Below are positions 27,444 through 38,332 of a stretch of 62,328 nucleotides of DNA, piece by piece. The DNA lies in NCBI GenBank assembly GCA_012839925.1, contig DUMJ01000024.1, positions 1-62,328 of the forward strand, read 5' to 3'. Numbering within the stretch: position 1 is the first letter of the stretch; each line of letters opens with the position of its first letter. This DNA comes from a bacterium. Lineage in GTDB: Bacteria; DUMJ01. The notes under the pieces were generated by a model. The model made no database searches and had not been told where the DNA came from. It saw nothing but the letters and a program-made list of their open reading frames with translations. The position numbers and the translations under genes are program-made.

Positions 27444-28611
27444 GAAGAAATCTTTTAGTATAACCTTAATTTTATCCATCATATTTGCCGTCATCTGTAT
27501 TATAGCAGTATGGAATGTAAAGGTTGGAGACCATGAAAAAGGTCTCCAACCTGATTACGTTGAACCAGAAACAGAAACTATGCCATATGAAAGTATAAAA
27601 CCGCCAACCGAAGAAAAAACAGATAAAATTATTCCAGAACAGGAAAAATCTGAAATAGACAGAGTAATCGATAGCCCACAGGTCAATGAAGAGGATATAG
27701 AGCAAGAAGTAACAGAAGCTGAAAAAGTTGTGGACGCTACAGATACTGAACTGGCACAGACCCTCAATTCTTTCTTCAAGGAATTAAACTGCCATATAGG
27801 AGAAAACTGGGTTATTGATGTCCCATCAATATATTCACTTACCTGGATAGAAAGAAGATTAAATAATATATTGGCTGAATCTGGTTACAGAATAGATAAT
27901 TCTAAAATATATCTGAATGATAAAGAGATTCTTGAGCTTAAATTTAACAAGATGCCTTCAAAGGGGAAAATAGCTATAATAATAGACGATGTGGGAAGAA
28001 CTACCAGACTAAACACAATCTTACAGGAAATTAAACTCCCACTGAATATTTCTATACTGCCTAAACAGAGAGAAACTACCAGTATGAGTACTATTGGCAA
28101 AAAAGGAGGCTGGGACGTACTCCTCCATCTACCTATGGAACCGAAAGAAAAATCGTGGATTGACAGTACCTTTATAAAGGTTGGTATGGATAGTGAAGAG
28201 GTAAAGGAAAGGATAGATGACTACCTTAAAGAGATGTCTTATGTGCAGGGAGTAAATAATCATATGGGATCACTGGCAACTAGTGACGAAAATATTATGA
28301 GAACAGTTCTCGGTATAGTAAGAGAAAAAGGATTGTACTTTATAGATAGTTTAACTATTTCAAATTCTGTCGGAGAAAAAGTAGCAAGGGAGATAGGTCT
28401 GGAGAGATTTGCAAAAAGAGATATATTCCTGGATAATACGGATGAAAAAGAGTACATAAGGTCTCAAATCGACCATTTGGTTGAGCTCTCTATAAGGAAG
28501 GGTTTTGCGATAGGGATAGGACATTTAAGAGAAAATACCCTGACAACTATAAAAGACTATGACTGGAATACTAAAGGGGTAGAGCTGGTCCCTTTAAGCG
28601 ACGTCTTATAA
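27430..28611 (+). CDS. Divergent polysaccharide deacetylase family protein (DUF610/YibQ-like)
   Basis: 393 residues from TTG 27430. One N-terminal membrane helix (FSITLILSIIFAVICIIAVW), an acidic low-complexity linker (35-110), and a C-terminal divergent deacetylase domain beginning GKIAIIIDDVGR, with LHLPMEP and NNHMGS motifs in place. The family is envelope-located and often lies next to EnvC and CtpA homologues, as here; the substrate is unknown. Overlaps ctpA by 14 bases and abuts lptB (stop/start overlap of one base). Confidence 0.85.
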   Translation: MGRSKKKSFSITLILSIIFAVICIIAVWNVKVGDHEKGLQPDYVEPETETMPYESIKPPTEEKTDKIIPEQEKSEIDRVIDSPQVNEEDIEQEVTEAEKVVDATDTELAQTLNSFFKELNCHIGENWVIDVPSIYSLTWIERRLNNILAESGYRIDNSKIYLNDKEILELKFNKMPSKGKIAIIIDDVGRTTRLNTILQEIKLPLNISILPKQRETTSMSTIGKKGGWDVLLHLPMEPKEKSWIDSTFIKVGMDSEEVKERIDDYLKEMSYVQGVNNHMGSLATSDENIMRTVLGIVREKGLYFIDSLTISNSVGEKVAREIGLERFAKRDIFLDNTDEKEYIRSQIDHLVELSIRKGFAIGIGHLRENTLTTIKDYDWNTKGVELVPLSDVL

Positions 28612-29330
28612 TGAGATTAAGAACAGAAAATTTAGTAAAAAGATTTTCTCAAAGGGTGGTAGTAAAGGGGGTCTCTATAGAGTTAAGATCTGGAGAGGTA
28701 GTTGGGCTTTTAGGACCTAATGGGGCAGGTAAGACCACCACCTTCTATATGATTACAGGATTACTTAGACCTAATGCAGGCAAGATATACCTGGATAATC
28801 AGGACATCACCACTATGCCGATACATAAGCGGGCTAGACTGGGGATAGGATATTTACCCCAGGAACCTTCTATATTCAGAAAATTAACAGTGGAAGAGAA
28901 CTTATGGACTATACTGCAGTTTTTACCTATGACTGATAAAGAGAGAGAAGTTATGTGTAAAGAACTTATGGATGAATTTGGGATAGCTCATCTTAAAAAG
29001 TCTATGGCTGGAGCACTCTCCGGTGGAGAGGCTAGACGACTTGAAGTCGCCAGAGCATTATTGACCTCTCCAAAAATAATTCTTCTCGATGAACCATTTT
29101 TGGGAATAGACCCTATAACTGTTGCAGATATTCAATCCATAATACACAGGTTAAAAGAGAGGGGGTTGGGAGTTTTAATCACTGACCATAATGTTAGAGA
29201 AACACTTTCAATTGTGGACAGAGCATATATAATAAGCGAAGGAGAGCTGATAGCCAGCGGAGACCCTTTAGAGATAGCCAATAACGATAAGGTAAAACAG
29301 ATATATCTGGGAGAGAGGTTTGTGCTATGA
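28611..29330 (+). CDS. lptB: LPS export ATPase LptB
   Basis: 239 residues with Walker A GPNGAGKTT (about 37-45), the LptB-type Q-loop region YLPQEPSIFRKLTVEENL, signature LSGGEARR and Walker B ILLDEPFLGIDP. In diderm bacteria LptB powers LptFG to lift lipopolysaccharide from the inner membrane. No lptA, lptC, lptF or lptG gene lies in the window. A generic branched-amino-acid LivF-type ATPase is the main alternative, but the signature and Q-loop favour LptB. Confidence 0.85.
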   Translation: MRLRTENLVKRFSQRVVVKGVSIELRSGEVVGLLGPNGAGKTTTFYMITGLLRPNAGKIYLDNQDITTMPIHKRARLGIGYLPQEPSIFRKLTVEENLWTILQFLPMTDKEREVMCKELMDEFGIAHLKKSMAGALSGGEARRLEVARALLTSPKIILLDEPFLGIDPITVADIQSIIHRLKERGLGVLITDHNVRETLSIVDRAYIISEGELIASGDPLEIANNDKVKQIYLGERFVL

Positions 29331-30385
29331 AAAGAATAGTAATAAAAATAGGAACCGCTACACTGTGTCCTGATGACGGACTGGACATCATATTTTTGGA
29401 TGATATAGCACGACAAGTCAAATATTTAAAAGAGATAGGAATTTCTACCGTTATAGTCACTTCAGGAGCAATTGGTCTGGGGATGTCCATGCTGAGGGAT
29501 ATAAATAAAAACTTAAATCTTATCCAGAAGCAGGCACTGGCAGCAGTGGGACAGGGTAAGCTTATAAATTATTACAGCACTGTATTTGAAAGATACGGAC
29601 TTATGGTTGCACAGATTCTGCTTACAAGAGAAGACCTGGCAAACAGGAAGAGATTTCTTAATGCAAGGAATACCCTGGAAGAGCTTATTAAACTGGGAAT
29701 TATACCTGTAATAAATGAGAATGATACAGTGGCAACAGAGGAGATAAAGCTGGGAGATAATGACCAGTTGTCTGCCCTGGTATCGACCTTGATAGATAGT
29801 GATTTGCTGACCATATTATCTAACGTAAATGGACTTTATGATAAAGACCCACATCTATATAAAGATGCAAAGTTGATTAAGGAGATACGGAGTTTTGATG
29901 AGATACCAAAAGATATAGGTGGTCCGTCTGAAAAAGGTTCAGGAGGAATGATTACCAAGATATTGGCGGTAGAGATAGCTGCAAGGAGTAATATCAAAAC
30001 AATTATAGCTTCTGGAAGGGAAAAAGATGTCCTTATCAAAATTATCAATGGAGAGTCGGTAGGGACACTGTTTGATATAGGAGGAGAAAGATTATCCAAA
30101 CGGAAGGTCTGGATCGCCTACGGGGTAACTCCAAAAGGGAAGATTTATATAGATCAGGGAGCTTATGAAGCACTGGCTTTTAGGAATAAAAGTCTTCTCT
30201 CCCAGGGAGTTAAAGAGATCGATGGGAATTTCTCTTCAGGAGATGCAGTCTCAATCATATCCCCAGGAGGGAAGGAATTTGCCAGAGGAATAGTATACTA
30301 CCCCAGTGATGAATTAGAAGAGTTGAAGGGGAAAAAGGGATATCACGAAGTAGTCCACAGAGATAATCTTGTCCTTCTGTATTAG
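29327..30385 (+). CDS. proB: Glutamate 5-kinase
   Basis: 352 residues; amino acid kinase domain (RIVIKIGTATLC at the start, VIVTSGAIGLG, IPVINENDTV, GDNDQLSALV) plus a C-terminal PUA domain (about 265-345). It carries out the first step of proline synthesis, phosphorylating glutamate. No proA follows, which is unusual since proBA are commonly paired. It overlaps lptB by 4 bases and ends the long plus-strand operon before the groES promoter. Confidence 0.95.
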   Translation: MKRIVIKIGTATLCPDDGLDIIFLDDIARQVKYLKEIGISTVIVTSGAIGLGMSMLRDINKNLNLIQKQALAAVGQGKLINYYSTVFERYGLMVAQILLTREDLANRKRFLNARNTLEELIKLGIIPVINENDTVATEEIKLGDNDQLSALVSTLIDSDLLTILSNVNGLYDKDPHLYKDAKLIKEIRSFDEIPKDIGGPSEKGSGGMITKILAVEIAARSNIKTIIASGREKDVLIKIINGESVGTLFDIGGERLSKRKVWIAYGVTPKGKIYIDQGAYEALAFRNKSLLSQGVKEIDGNFSSGDAVSIISPGGKEFARGIVYYPSDELEELKGKKGYHEVVHRDNLVLLY

Positions 30386-30431
30386 TAATATTTGCAATTC
30401 AATTCGGGTTTGCGAATTTCTGATCACCCTC

Positions 30432-30460
30432 TTGCATTTAAATTTAGATTATGGTATACT
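30432..30460 (+). promoter_or_regulatory. Sigma-A type promoter of groESL
   Basis: TTGCAT at 30432-30437, 17-base spacer, TATACT at 30455-30460. The CIRCE operator begins 8 bases downstream, so a bound repressor would cover the transcription start. Confidence 0.85.
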
Positions 30461-30468
30461 TTTAGCTG

Positions 30469-30495
30469 TTAGCAATCTATATATAGAAGTGCTAA
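30469..30495 (+). promoter_or_regulatory. CIRCE operator for HrcA repression of groESL
   Basis: Inverted repeat TTAGCAATC-N9-AAGTGCTAA, against the consensus TTAGCACTC-N9-GAGTGCTAA: one mismatch in each arm. The 9-base spacer and position between -10 and groES match known CIRCE sites, so an HrcA repressor is expected elsewhere in the genome. Confidence 0.92.
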
Positions 30496-30520
30496 AAATA
30501 TAAAAAAGGAGGTTGATAGG

Positions 30521-30811
30521 ATGAAACTAAAGCCTTTAGGTGACAGAGTGTTAGTAAAACCGATAGAGGTAGAAGAGAGGACAAAAAGCGGTATTGTACT
30601 ACCAGATACGGCTAAAGAAAAGCCTCAGCAGGGTAGAGTACTGGCAGTAGGACAGGGTAGATTGCTAGATAATGGTCAGACTGTTCCCCTCCAGGTAAAA
30701 GAGGGCGATAGAGTTTTATATTCAAAATATTCAGGAACAGAAGTAAAAATTGAGAATGAAGAATATCTTGTTCTTAGTGAAAGAGATATCCTTGCAATTA
30801 TAGAAGATTAG
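30521..30811 (+). CDS. groES: Co-chaperonin GroES
   Basis: 96 residues, normal length. Starts [28 protein letters not shown]; the mobile loop (about 17-32) that docks on GroEL is present. AAAAGGAGG precedes ATG 30521. It caps the GroEL cage; controlled by the CIRCE element just upstream. Confidence 0.98.
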   Translation: MKLKPLGDRVLVKPIEVEERTKSGIVLPDTAKEKPQQGRVLAVGQGRLLDNGQTVPLQVKEGDRVLYSKYSGTEVKIENEEYLVLSERDILAIIED

Positions 30812-30818
30812 GAGGTGA

Positions 30819-32432
<1,614 letters not shown>

Positions 32433-32440
32433 CTGAAATA

Positions 32441-32471
32441 TAGGGGCACCAGAAGGTGCCCCTATTATTAT
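32441..32471 (+). terminator. Rho-independent terminator after groEL
   Basis: TAGGGGCACC (32441-32450) pairs with GGTGCCCCTA (32455-32464) around an AGAA loop, followed by TTATTATT. It also lies just past the convergent mntP stop and may serve weakly on the other strand. Confidence 0.9.
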
Positions 32472-33025
32472 TCTATTAAGTGCTCAATCAGTATCTTTAA
32501 TCCGATACCTATTAATATCAATCCACCAATGATTTCTACATTAAATTTCTCAAAGAAATGTCTCAATCCATTACCCATCAAAATTCCGGCTGAGGATAAC
32601 AGAAATGTTATTACTCCTATTATTAGGACCGGGAAAAAGATAGAAACATCTAGGAATGAGAAGCTTATACCAACAGCAAAAGCATCTATGCTTGTAGAGA
32701 TAGAAAGTAGAAGCAGGGTTTTATTATCAAATGGGTCTATTGTCTGATGTTCATCTTTTAGAGACTCCCATATCATCCTTACTCCGACAAAAGATAAAAG
32801 AGAGAAGGCTATCCAGTGGTCTATTGTAACAATATAAATTCTAAAGGTCGATCCTGCCAGCCAGCCCAATACAGGCATAAAAAACTGGAATAGACCAAAA
32901 GAAAATCCCATCTTTAAAACATTAAAATATCTTATCTTCCCTCCAGTTATTCCACTTGTAACAGAAACACTAAAAGCATCCATAGCAAGGCTGAGTGCTA
33001 TAAGGAGTATACTTGGCATATCCAT
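32468..33025 (-). CDS. mntP: Manganese exporter MntP
   Basis: 185 residues with six membrane helices. The duplicated motif is visible as ALSLAMDAFSVSVTSG (about 10-25) and STSIDAFAVGISF (about 109-121), whose Asp residues are needed for Mn(II) export in the family. It starts one base after the beta-CASP nuclease stop, so the two are co-transcribed. No yybP-ykoY Mn riboswitch was recognised upstream. Confidence 0.9.
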   Translation of the reverse strand: MDMPSILLIALSLAMDAFSVSVTSGITGGKIRYFNVLKMGFSFGLFQFFMPVLGWLAGSTFRIYIVTIDHWIAFSLLSFVGVRMIWESLKDEHQTIDPFDNKTLLLLSISTSIDAFAVGISFSFLDVSIFFPVLIIGVITFLLSSAGILMGNGLRHFFEKFNVEIIGGLILIGIGLKILIEHLIE

Positions 33026-33026
33026 C

Positions 33027-34571
33027 TTACTTATTGACCTCTTTTAGTAAGAGCAGTATTGCCTGCACCACACCCAATTTCTCCACAGGTATAGAAGAAT
33101 CCTCTAATTTTGCTTTCAGGTTAAAAAACTCTCTGTCCAATTCGACAAGAAGAGGTTCCAGATCTATGGATGGGGCAACCTTAACACTTGAAACCTCTCT
33201 TTTTACTAAATCAATACTCTGTCCTCTAACAGGGATGAAGGTCTCATAACCTTTAAGCCTGAATACTTCAGAAAGAATTTTAGAAGAGTTTAACTCTCCA
33301 TGAGTTATTATAAACATTGGTCTATTCTGAAATCCTTCAGCCCAACTTAAAAGATCATTCTGGTCTGCATGGGCAGAAAATCCATTTATCGTATGGACCT
33401 TAGCCTTTATCGCTATTTCTTCCCCCATAATATTGGCGGTTTTGACCCCATTTATAATCTCTCTACCCAGAGTTCCATACGCCTGATATCCAACAAAAAT
33501 TATATGGGTATTCTCCTTCCATATATTATGTTTCAAATGATGGAGTATTCTACCTCCTGTACACATCCCACTTCCGGCTATGACTATTCCCCTGTCCAGG
33601 TCATTTATTTTCTTTGAATCATCCACAGAAACAAGGTAGTGTAGATTTTCAATGTCAAACGGGTCTTCAGAATTTAAATAATATCTCTGCAATTCGCCAG
33701 ATAGAAGATTACTGTACTTTCTATAAATATCTGTAACTTTTTTGCCCATCGGGCTATCGAAATACATAGGGAAATTACCAGGCAGGATACCCGCTTCTTT
33801 CAAGAGCTTCAACTCGTATATAACCCTCTGAGCTCTATCCACCACAAAGGAGGGAATAAGGACCTTTCCCTTTTCTAAGATCGCACTTTGGATAGTATCT
33901 TTAAACTCCTTCCTCGTATCTTCCAGTGACCTGTGAAGTCTATCGCCATATGTTGACTCTATAACTACATAATCAGCCTGTTCTATCAGGGCAGGAGAGT
34001 CATTCATAACCCCTTCCCACTGCCCTATATCTCCAGAAAAAACTATTTTAGTCTCCTCATCCCATACCTCTATAGAAGAAGAGCCTAGAACATGAGAAGC
34101 GTCTCTGAATCTGACTCTAATATCTTTCAAGTTTATGATACTGTCATACGGGACTGGCTCAAATAGACTGAGAGCAAGTTGAACATCCTCATCAGTATAC
34201 AGAGGCTCTGTCATAGACTTCCCTGCCCTCTTATTCTTTCTGTTTATCCTCTCGGTCTCTTCCCTCATTAACTTTACTGTATCAAGCCATAAGATTTCAC
34301 ATAATTCTATTGTGGGTATAGTAGCGTATATTTTACCTCTAAAACCATCCTTAACAAGTTTAGGAATTCTACCAGAATGATCAAGGTGAGCATGAGTCAA
34401 AATTACAGACTCTATAGAAGATGGGAGAAAACTAAAGGAGGCATTGTTTCTCTCTTCATCTTTGCCCTGAAACGTACCACAATCTACTAAATACTTGCAT
34501 CTATCTGTCTCTAGCAGATAACAGGAGCCTGTGACTTCTCCTGCTGCTCCCAAAAAAGTGACCAGCATCAT
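33027..34571 (-). CDS. Beta-CASP metallo-beta-lactamase fold RNA nuclease
   Basis: 514 residues. The metallo-beta-lactamase core has the zinc motif THAHLDHSGRIPKL (about 58-71); further ligands are in DASHVLGSS and FSGDIG. The beta-CASP part and the C-terminal RNA-metabolising motif (NGFSAHADQNDLLSW, about 395-409) are present. Members resemble archaeal CPSF/YSH1-type nucleases and process or degrade RNA. The last about 60 residues are a charged helical tail outside the usual domain. RBS GGAGG upstream of ATG 34571. Confidence 0.92.
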   Translation of the reverse strand: MMLVTFLGAAGEVTGSCYLLETDRCKYLVDCGTFQGKDEERNNASFSFLPSSIESVILTHAHLDHSGRIPKLVKDGFRGKIYATIPTIELCEILWLDTVKLMREETERINRKNKRAGKSMTEPLYTDEDVQLALSLFEPVPYDSIINLKDIRVRFRDASHVLGSSSIEVWDEETKIVFSGDIGQWEGVMNDSPALIEQADYVVIESTYGDRLHRSLEDTRKEFKDTIQSAILEKGKVLIPSFVVDRAQRVIYELKLLKEAGILPGNFPMYFDSPMGKKVTDIYRKYSNLLSGELQRYYLNSEDPFDIENLHYLVSVDDSKKINDLDRGIVIAGSGMCTGGRILHHLKHNIWKENTHIIFVGYQAYGTLGREIINGVKTANIMGEEIAIKAKVHTINGFSAHADQNDLLSWAEGFQNRPMFIITHGELNSSKILSEVFRLKGYETFIPVRGQSIDLVKREVSSVKVAPSIDLEPLLVELDREFFNLKAKLEDSSIPVEKLGVVQAILLLLKEVNK

Positions 34572-34635
34572 TCATCCTCCAATAAAAATTTAATATTTTT
34601 CTATATTATAACATCGATAAATGTATATTCTCAGT

Positions 34636-34663
34636 TTGACATCTCTCTTTTTTGTAGTATAGT
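34636..34663 (+). promoter_or_regulatory. Promoter of the SGNH-oxidoreductase-nucleotidyltransferase operon
   Basis: Perfect TTGACA at 34636-34641, 16-base spacer, TATAGT at 34658-34663. The first gene starts at 34722 after about 50 bases of leader with GGGAG near 34707. Confidence 0.8.
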
Positions 34664-34721
34664 AATTAATAACAAAATATAAATAAAAGACACTGATTCC
34701 GTAAAGGGAGATGATTTTACA

Positions 34722-35453
34722 ATGCACATAAAAGAAATTCTGACAGAGAAAAATACAGATTACAGCTCAAATTCAATCCCTACCATTGTTTTCTTAGGGG
34801 ATAGTGTGACACATGGATGTTTTGAAGTGATAGAAGGGAATAATAAACCTCTGGAAGTTATCTGCGATTTCGAAGCGGTCTATCATAATCAGTTAAAAAA
34901 GCTTCTCAATATGGTATTCCCGTTTACCCCAATAAATACTATAAATGCTGGTATAAGCGGTGATACTGCAGCAGGGGGACTGCAGAGACTTGATAGAGAC
35001 GTATTGTCATTTAATCCTCACCTGGTCGTCATCTGCTATGGATTAAATGACAGCAATAGAGGCAGAGAAAAACTCCACGAGTATAGAGACTCACTACTCG
35101 GGATATTCTCAAAATTAAAGGCAAATAATACTGAGATTGTATTTATGACTCCTAATATGAAGAACACGTATATCTCGCCCCTTATAAAAAATCCCTTATT
35201 GAGAGAAATGGCAAGAATAAATATGGAAACTCAGCTAGACGGAACGTTCAATGAGTACATAAACTGCGTAAAAGAAATATGCAGGAAAGAAGAGGTTACC
35301 ATTTGTGATTGTTACAGTAAATGGCAAAAAATGTATCGGGATAATATTGATACAACTATACTCCTCTCTAACCTGATTAATCATCCAACCAGAGAGATGC
35401 ATAAGCTTTTTGCGTGGTCACTGTTTGAGCTCATAGTGTTTTCTGACAAATAA
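34722..35453 (+). CDS. SGNH/GDSL-type hydrolase
   Basis: 243 residues. Block I IVFLGDSVTHG (about 22-32) holds the catalytic Ser; Gly of block II lies in AGISGDTAAGGL; block III is CYGLNDSNRG; and HPTREMHKLFAW near the C-terminus supplies the catalytic His. Such enzymes are esterases, commonly removing acetyl groups from sugars or lipids. No signal peptide, so it acts in the cytoplasm. First gene of a three-gene operon with a Gfo/Idh/MocA oxidoreductase and a nucleotidyltransferase. Confidence 0.87.
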   Translation: MHIKEILTEKNTDYSSNSIPTIVFLGDSVTHGCFEVIEGNNKPLEVICDFEAVYHNQLKKLLNMVFPFTPINTINAGISGDTAAGGLQRLDRDVLSFNPHLVVICYGLNDSNRGREKLHEYRDSLLGIFSKLKANNTEIVFMTPNMKNTYISPLIKNPLLREMARINMETQLDGTFNEYINCVKEICRKEEVTICDCYSKWQKMYRDNIDTTILLSNLINHPTREMHKLFAWSLFELIVFSDK

Positions 35454-35472
35454 TGGAAAGGATGTGATATGA

Positions 35473-36462
35473 GTGAAGATATGTATTATAGGTTCAAGCG
35501 GACATTATGGATATGCTTTAAACGGGATAAGAGCTGATGGACAATCAGATATTGCTGGTTTAAGTAAAGGGGACAAAGACGAAAATATCGAGGGATTGAT
35601 TAAGCAGGTCCGGGAGGCTGGATATCAGCCTGAAGTTTACGATGACCCTGTGGAGATGATGGATGAGCTGAAACCTGATATAGCTGTGATAGATACATTT
35701 TTCCATAAGAACTCTAAACTCGCAATCGAAGCGATGAAAAGGCGGATTAATGTATATATAGAAAAGCCAGTTGCTCTGACACTGGAAGAGCTGGACAGGT
35801 TAATAGAAGTTTATAATCAAACTCAGGTTAAACTATCAACTATGCTCGGAATAAGATATTCCCCTCATTTCTGGACAGCCCATAATCTTGTGAAAAACAA
35901 TAAGATAGGTAAGATCAGGCTGATACATGCACAGAAATCCTATAAATTAGGGGTAAGACCTGAGTTTTATAAAAGGAGAGAGACCTATGGTGGTACAATT
36001 CCCTGGGTAGGAATACACGCAATTGACTGGATTTACTGGTTTAGTGAGAAAAAATTTAAAAATGTATATGCATCACATTCAAGCCTGTTTAACAATAATA
36101 ACGGAGAACTTGAAGTAACAGCTGTCTGCAATTTTACCCTCGAGGACGAGGTCCTGGCAACAGTCAACATAGACTATCTGAGACATTCAAGTGCACCTAC
36201 CCATGGTGATGATAGGGTCAGAATTGTAGGGACAGAAGGAGTAGTGGAGGTAATAAACGAAAAGGTATTTCTTTTAGGTCAGGATACAGATGGGCAAAAA
36301 GAAGTTCCACCTGAGCAGGGTCCGGTTACATTTTTAGACTTCATCTGGGAAGTGAGAGGAATCGGGAAATGTCTGGTAAGTGCCGAAGATAGTTTCTACG
36401 TTACGAAAGCCAGTCTTCTAGCCCGTGAATCTGCAGATAGAAATGAGATAATATCCTTCTGA
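35473..36462 (+). CDS. Gfo/Idh/MocA family oxidoreductase
   Basis: 329 residues from GTG 35473. The Rossmann motif is CIIGSSGHYGYAL, a divergent form with Ser-Ser-Gly-His, and the catalytic Lys motif is IEKPVALT near 93-100. His/Asp residues in GIHAIDWIYW match the sugar-dehydrogenase active site. It likely acts on a sugar or sugar lactone. It differs strongly from the other family member at 10162, so is not a recent duplicate. Confidence 0.85.
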   Translation: MKICIIGSSGHYGYALNGIRADGQSDIAGLSKGDKDENIEGLIKQVREAGYQPEVYDDPVEMMDELKPDIAVIDTFFHKNSKLAIEAMKRRINVYIEKPVALTLEELDRLIEVYNQTQVKLSTMLGIRYSPHFWTAHNLVKNNKIGKIRLIHAQKSYKLGVRPEFYKRRETYGGTIPWVGIHAIDWIYWFSEKKFKNVYASHSSLFNNNNGELEVTAVCNFTLEDEVLATVNIDYLRHSSAPTHGDDRVRIVGTEGVVEVINEKVFLLGQDTDGQKEVPPEQGPVTFLDFIWEVRGIGKCLVSAEDSFYVTKASLLARESADRNEIISF

Positions 36463-36474
36463 AAGGAATTAACT

Positions 36475-37272
36475 ATGGATTTAGGACTTCAGGGTTTTTC
36501 TGAAGAGATAGAATCAATACTGGAAAAGATTGTGGAGGTTTTCCAGGATATCCTGAAAGATGATTTAATCGGTATATATCTTCATGGCTCATTAGCTATG
36601 GGATGTTTCAACCCAGAAAAAAGTGATATAGACTTCCTGGTGGTTGTTAAAAAGAAATTATCAGCAGAGATAAAAAGATCTGTTGTAAAATCAACTCTAA
36701 ACCTGGCAAACTCAGATGGAATTCCAGAAAAGGGGTTAGAGTTCAGTATCATACAGGAAAAATATCTGAGGGATTTTATTCATCCTATGCCTTTCGAATT
36801 TCACTACTCAAAGGACTGGCGCAAAGCCTACGAAGAAGATAAAGTAGACCTTAATAAAGAAAACACAGACAGAGACCTTGCTGCCCATATTACAGTTATC
36901 ATAAACAGAGGGATATGTATCTATGGAAAATCTATAAAGGAAGTCTTCCCATACCGGATACCGGTCAAATATTATATAGATTCTCTTCTCTATGATGCAG
37001 AATCAATTAAAGAAGATATATATAGAAATCCAGTATACGGCATACTGAATCTCTGCAGGGTTATATACTTTTTAGAAGAAGGGGTAATATCTTCAAAAAA
37101 AGAGGCTGGACTTTGGGGGATCAAACACTTACCTGGAGAGTTCACCCCTCTAATTTTAAAAGCCCTGAAAGAATACAACGGGGAGCTGAAAGATAATATA
37201 TGGGAAAAGGACAACCTACAGGAATTTGTCTCTTATATGTCCAAAAGAATTAATTTCCTCCTCACTCTATAA
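36475..37272 (+). CDS. Nucleotidyltransferase, aminoglycoside adenylyltransferase-like (AadA/DUF4111)
   Basis: 265 residues. The N-terminal Pol-beta-type fold has LHGSLAMGCFNPEKSDIDFLVVV (about 35-58), giving GS and the catalytic DxD carboxylates. The C-terminal helical domain (about 150-265) matches the adenylyltransferase C-terminal domain. The fold fits ANT(3'')/(9)-type resistance enzymes, but in an anaerobe beside sugar genes another small-molecule substrate is equally possible. Its end overlaps the convergent sialidase gene by 11 bases. Confidence 0.8.
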   Translation: MDLGLQGFSEEIESILEKIVEVFQDILKDDLIGIYLHGSLAMGCFNPEKSDIDFLVVVKKKLSAEIKRSVVKSTLNLANSDGIPEKGLEFSIIQEKYLRDFIHPMPFEFHYSKDWRKAYEEDKVDLNKENTDRDLAAHITVIINRGICIYGKSIKEVFPYRIPVKYYIDSLLYDAESIKEDIYRNPVYGILNLCRVIYFLEEGVISSKKEAGLWGIKHLPGEFTPLILKALKEYNGELKDNIWEKDNLQEFVSYMSKRINFLLTL

Positions 37273-38287
37273 TAGCAAGTGTTATCCTTTCATAAGGAGA
37301 GGATGCTCCATTCTCGTATACACAAAAAATAGTGTCACCCAGGAAAGCCAGGTCAGAATATGCACTGGGACCGTCATAAATAACCTTATAAATGTTCCAG
37401 CTCTTACAGTCATCAAAACTTATTTTTAGTGTTAAGTTTTCTCTCTTTAAGCTGGCAGGGTTAGAAAATAAAACGATACCCTTCTCTTTAACAGAGAGGA
37501 TACTGGCCTGACATACAGGGTCAATAAGAGAATCGTCAATTTTTACATCTCCCCAGGTTAACCCTCTATCCTTACTTATAGAGTATGCCCTTCTGAAAGA
37601 ACCATCATAATTTCTCATACTCAGATACAGGGAACCATCAGAGAGTTCACAGACCTGACATTCATTTGTTCCACCTCTGGGGACAGTACCCCCTTTATGC
37701 CAGGTAAGACCATTATCATCGCTGTATATAATATGAGAATAGTAATGTTTATTCGGATCAAAATCTTCACCAGGGATTAGTTTTACTCCATGATCAGATG
37801 GAATAACCAGTCTTCCACCGTTGAGCTGAATTCCATGCCCTGGTCCTGTAGCATACCATGTCCAATCCCTATCTTTTACATATTCTGTAATTTCTCTAGG
37901 ATCAGTCCATGTTTTACCACCATCTGAACTTTTCATAACCCAGACTGTCCTAGGAGCAGATTCCCAGAGTATAAATCTTTCCCCTTTTTCCGCCAGATTC
38001 CAGGTGAGTAATAGATGTATGGTTCCATCTTTATCTATAACGGGAGCTGGATTTCCAAAAACATCCTTACCAGCATCTGCTATAACCAGAGGTTTCTCCC
38101 AGGTCTTTCCACCATCAGAACTTCTTCTCAAAAGTATATCTATATCCCCTGTATCAGAAACACTATATTTTCTACCCTCACAGAATACTAGGACTGTTCC
38201 ATCAGGAGACGTAACAATAGCAGGAATCCTATAAGAATTGTATCCTCCTTCTCCTGAAACAAACAGGTCCATATAATTTATATTCAT
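37262..38287 (-). CDS. Sialidase (neuraminidase) family glycosidase without signal peptide
   Basis: About 341 residues from ATG 38287 (GGAGG 7 bases before); an in-frame ATG at 38317 lacks a ribosome site. The N-terminal YRIPAIV motif, EGRKYSVSDTGDIDILLRRS block and four Asp boxes (SSDGGKTW twice, SDDNGLTW, SKDRGLTW) are hallmarks of a six-bladed sialidase propeller. No signal peptide is visible, so it is either cytoplasmic or exported by another route. No nanA/nanE genes are near; members also act on other keto-sugars. Transcribed from a good promoter at 38333-38361. Confidence 0.88.
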   Translation of the reverse strand: MNINYMDLFVSGEGGYNSYRIPAIVTSPDGTVLVFCEGRKYSVSDTGDIDILLRRSSDGGKTWEKPLVIADAGKDVFGNPAPVIDKDGTIHLLLTWNLAEKGERFILWESAPRTVWVMKSSDGGKTWTDPREITEYVKDRDWTWYATGPGHGIQLNGGRLVIPSDHGVKLIPGEDFDPNKHYYSHIIYSDDNGLTWHKGGTVPRGGTNECQVCELSDGSLYLSMRNYDGSFRRAYSISKDRGLTWGDVKIDDSLIDPVCQASILSVKEKGIVLFSNPASLKRENLTLKISFDDCKSWNIYKVIYDGPSAYSDLAFLGDTIFCVYENGASSPYERITLAIIE

Positions 38288-38332
38288 ACCTTTCACCTCC
38301 AGGATATCTCCATTCATAAGTTATCAGATTTC

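Noticed and set aside
32468..33100. Mn riboswitch before mntP
   Set aside because: mntP starts one base after the upstream gene, so there is no room for a leader.
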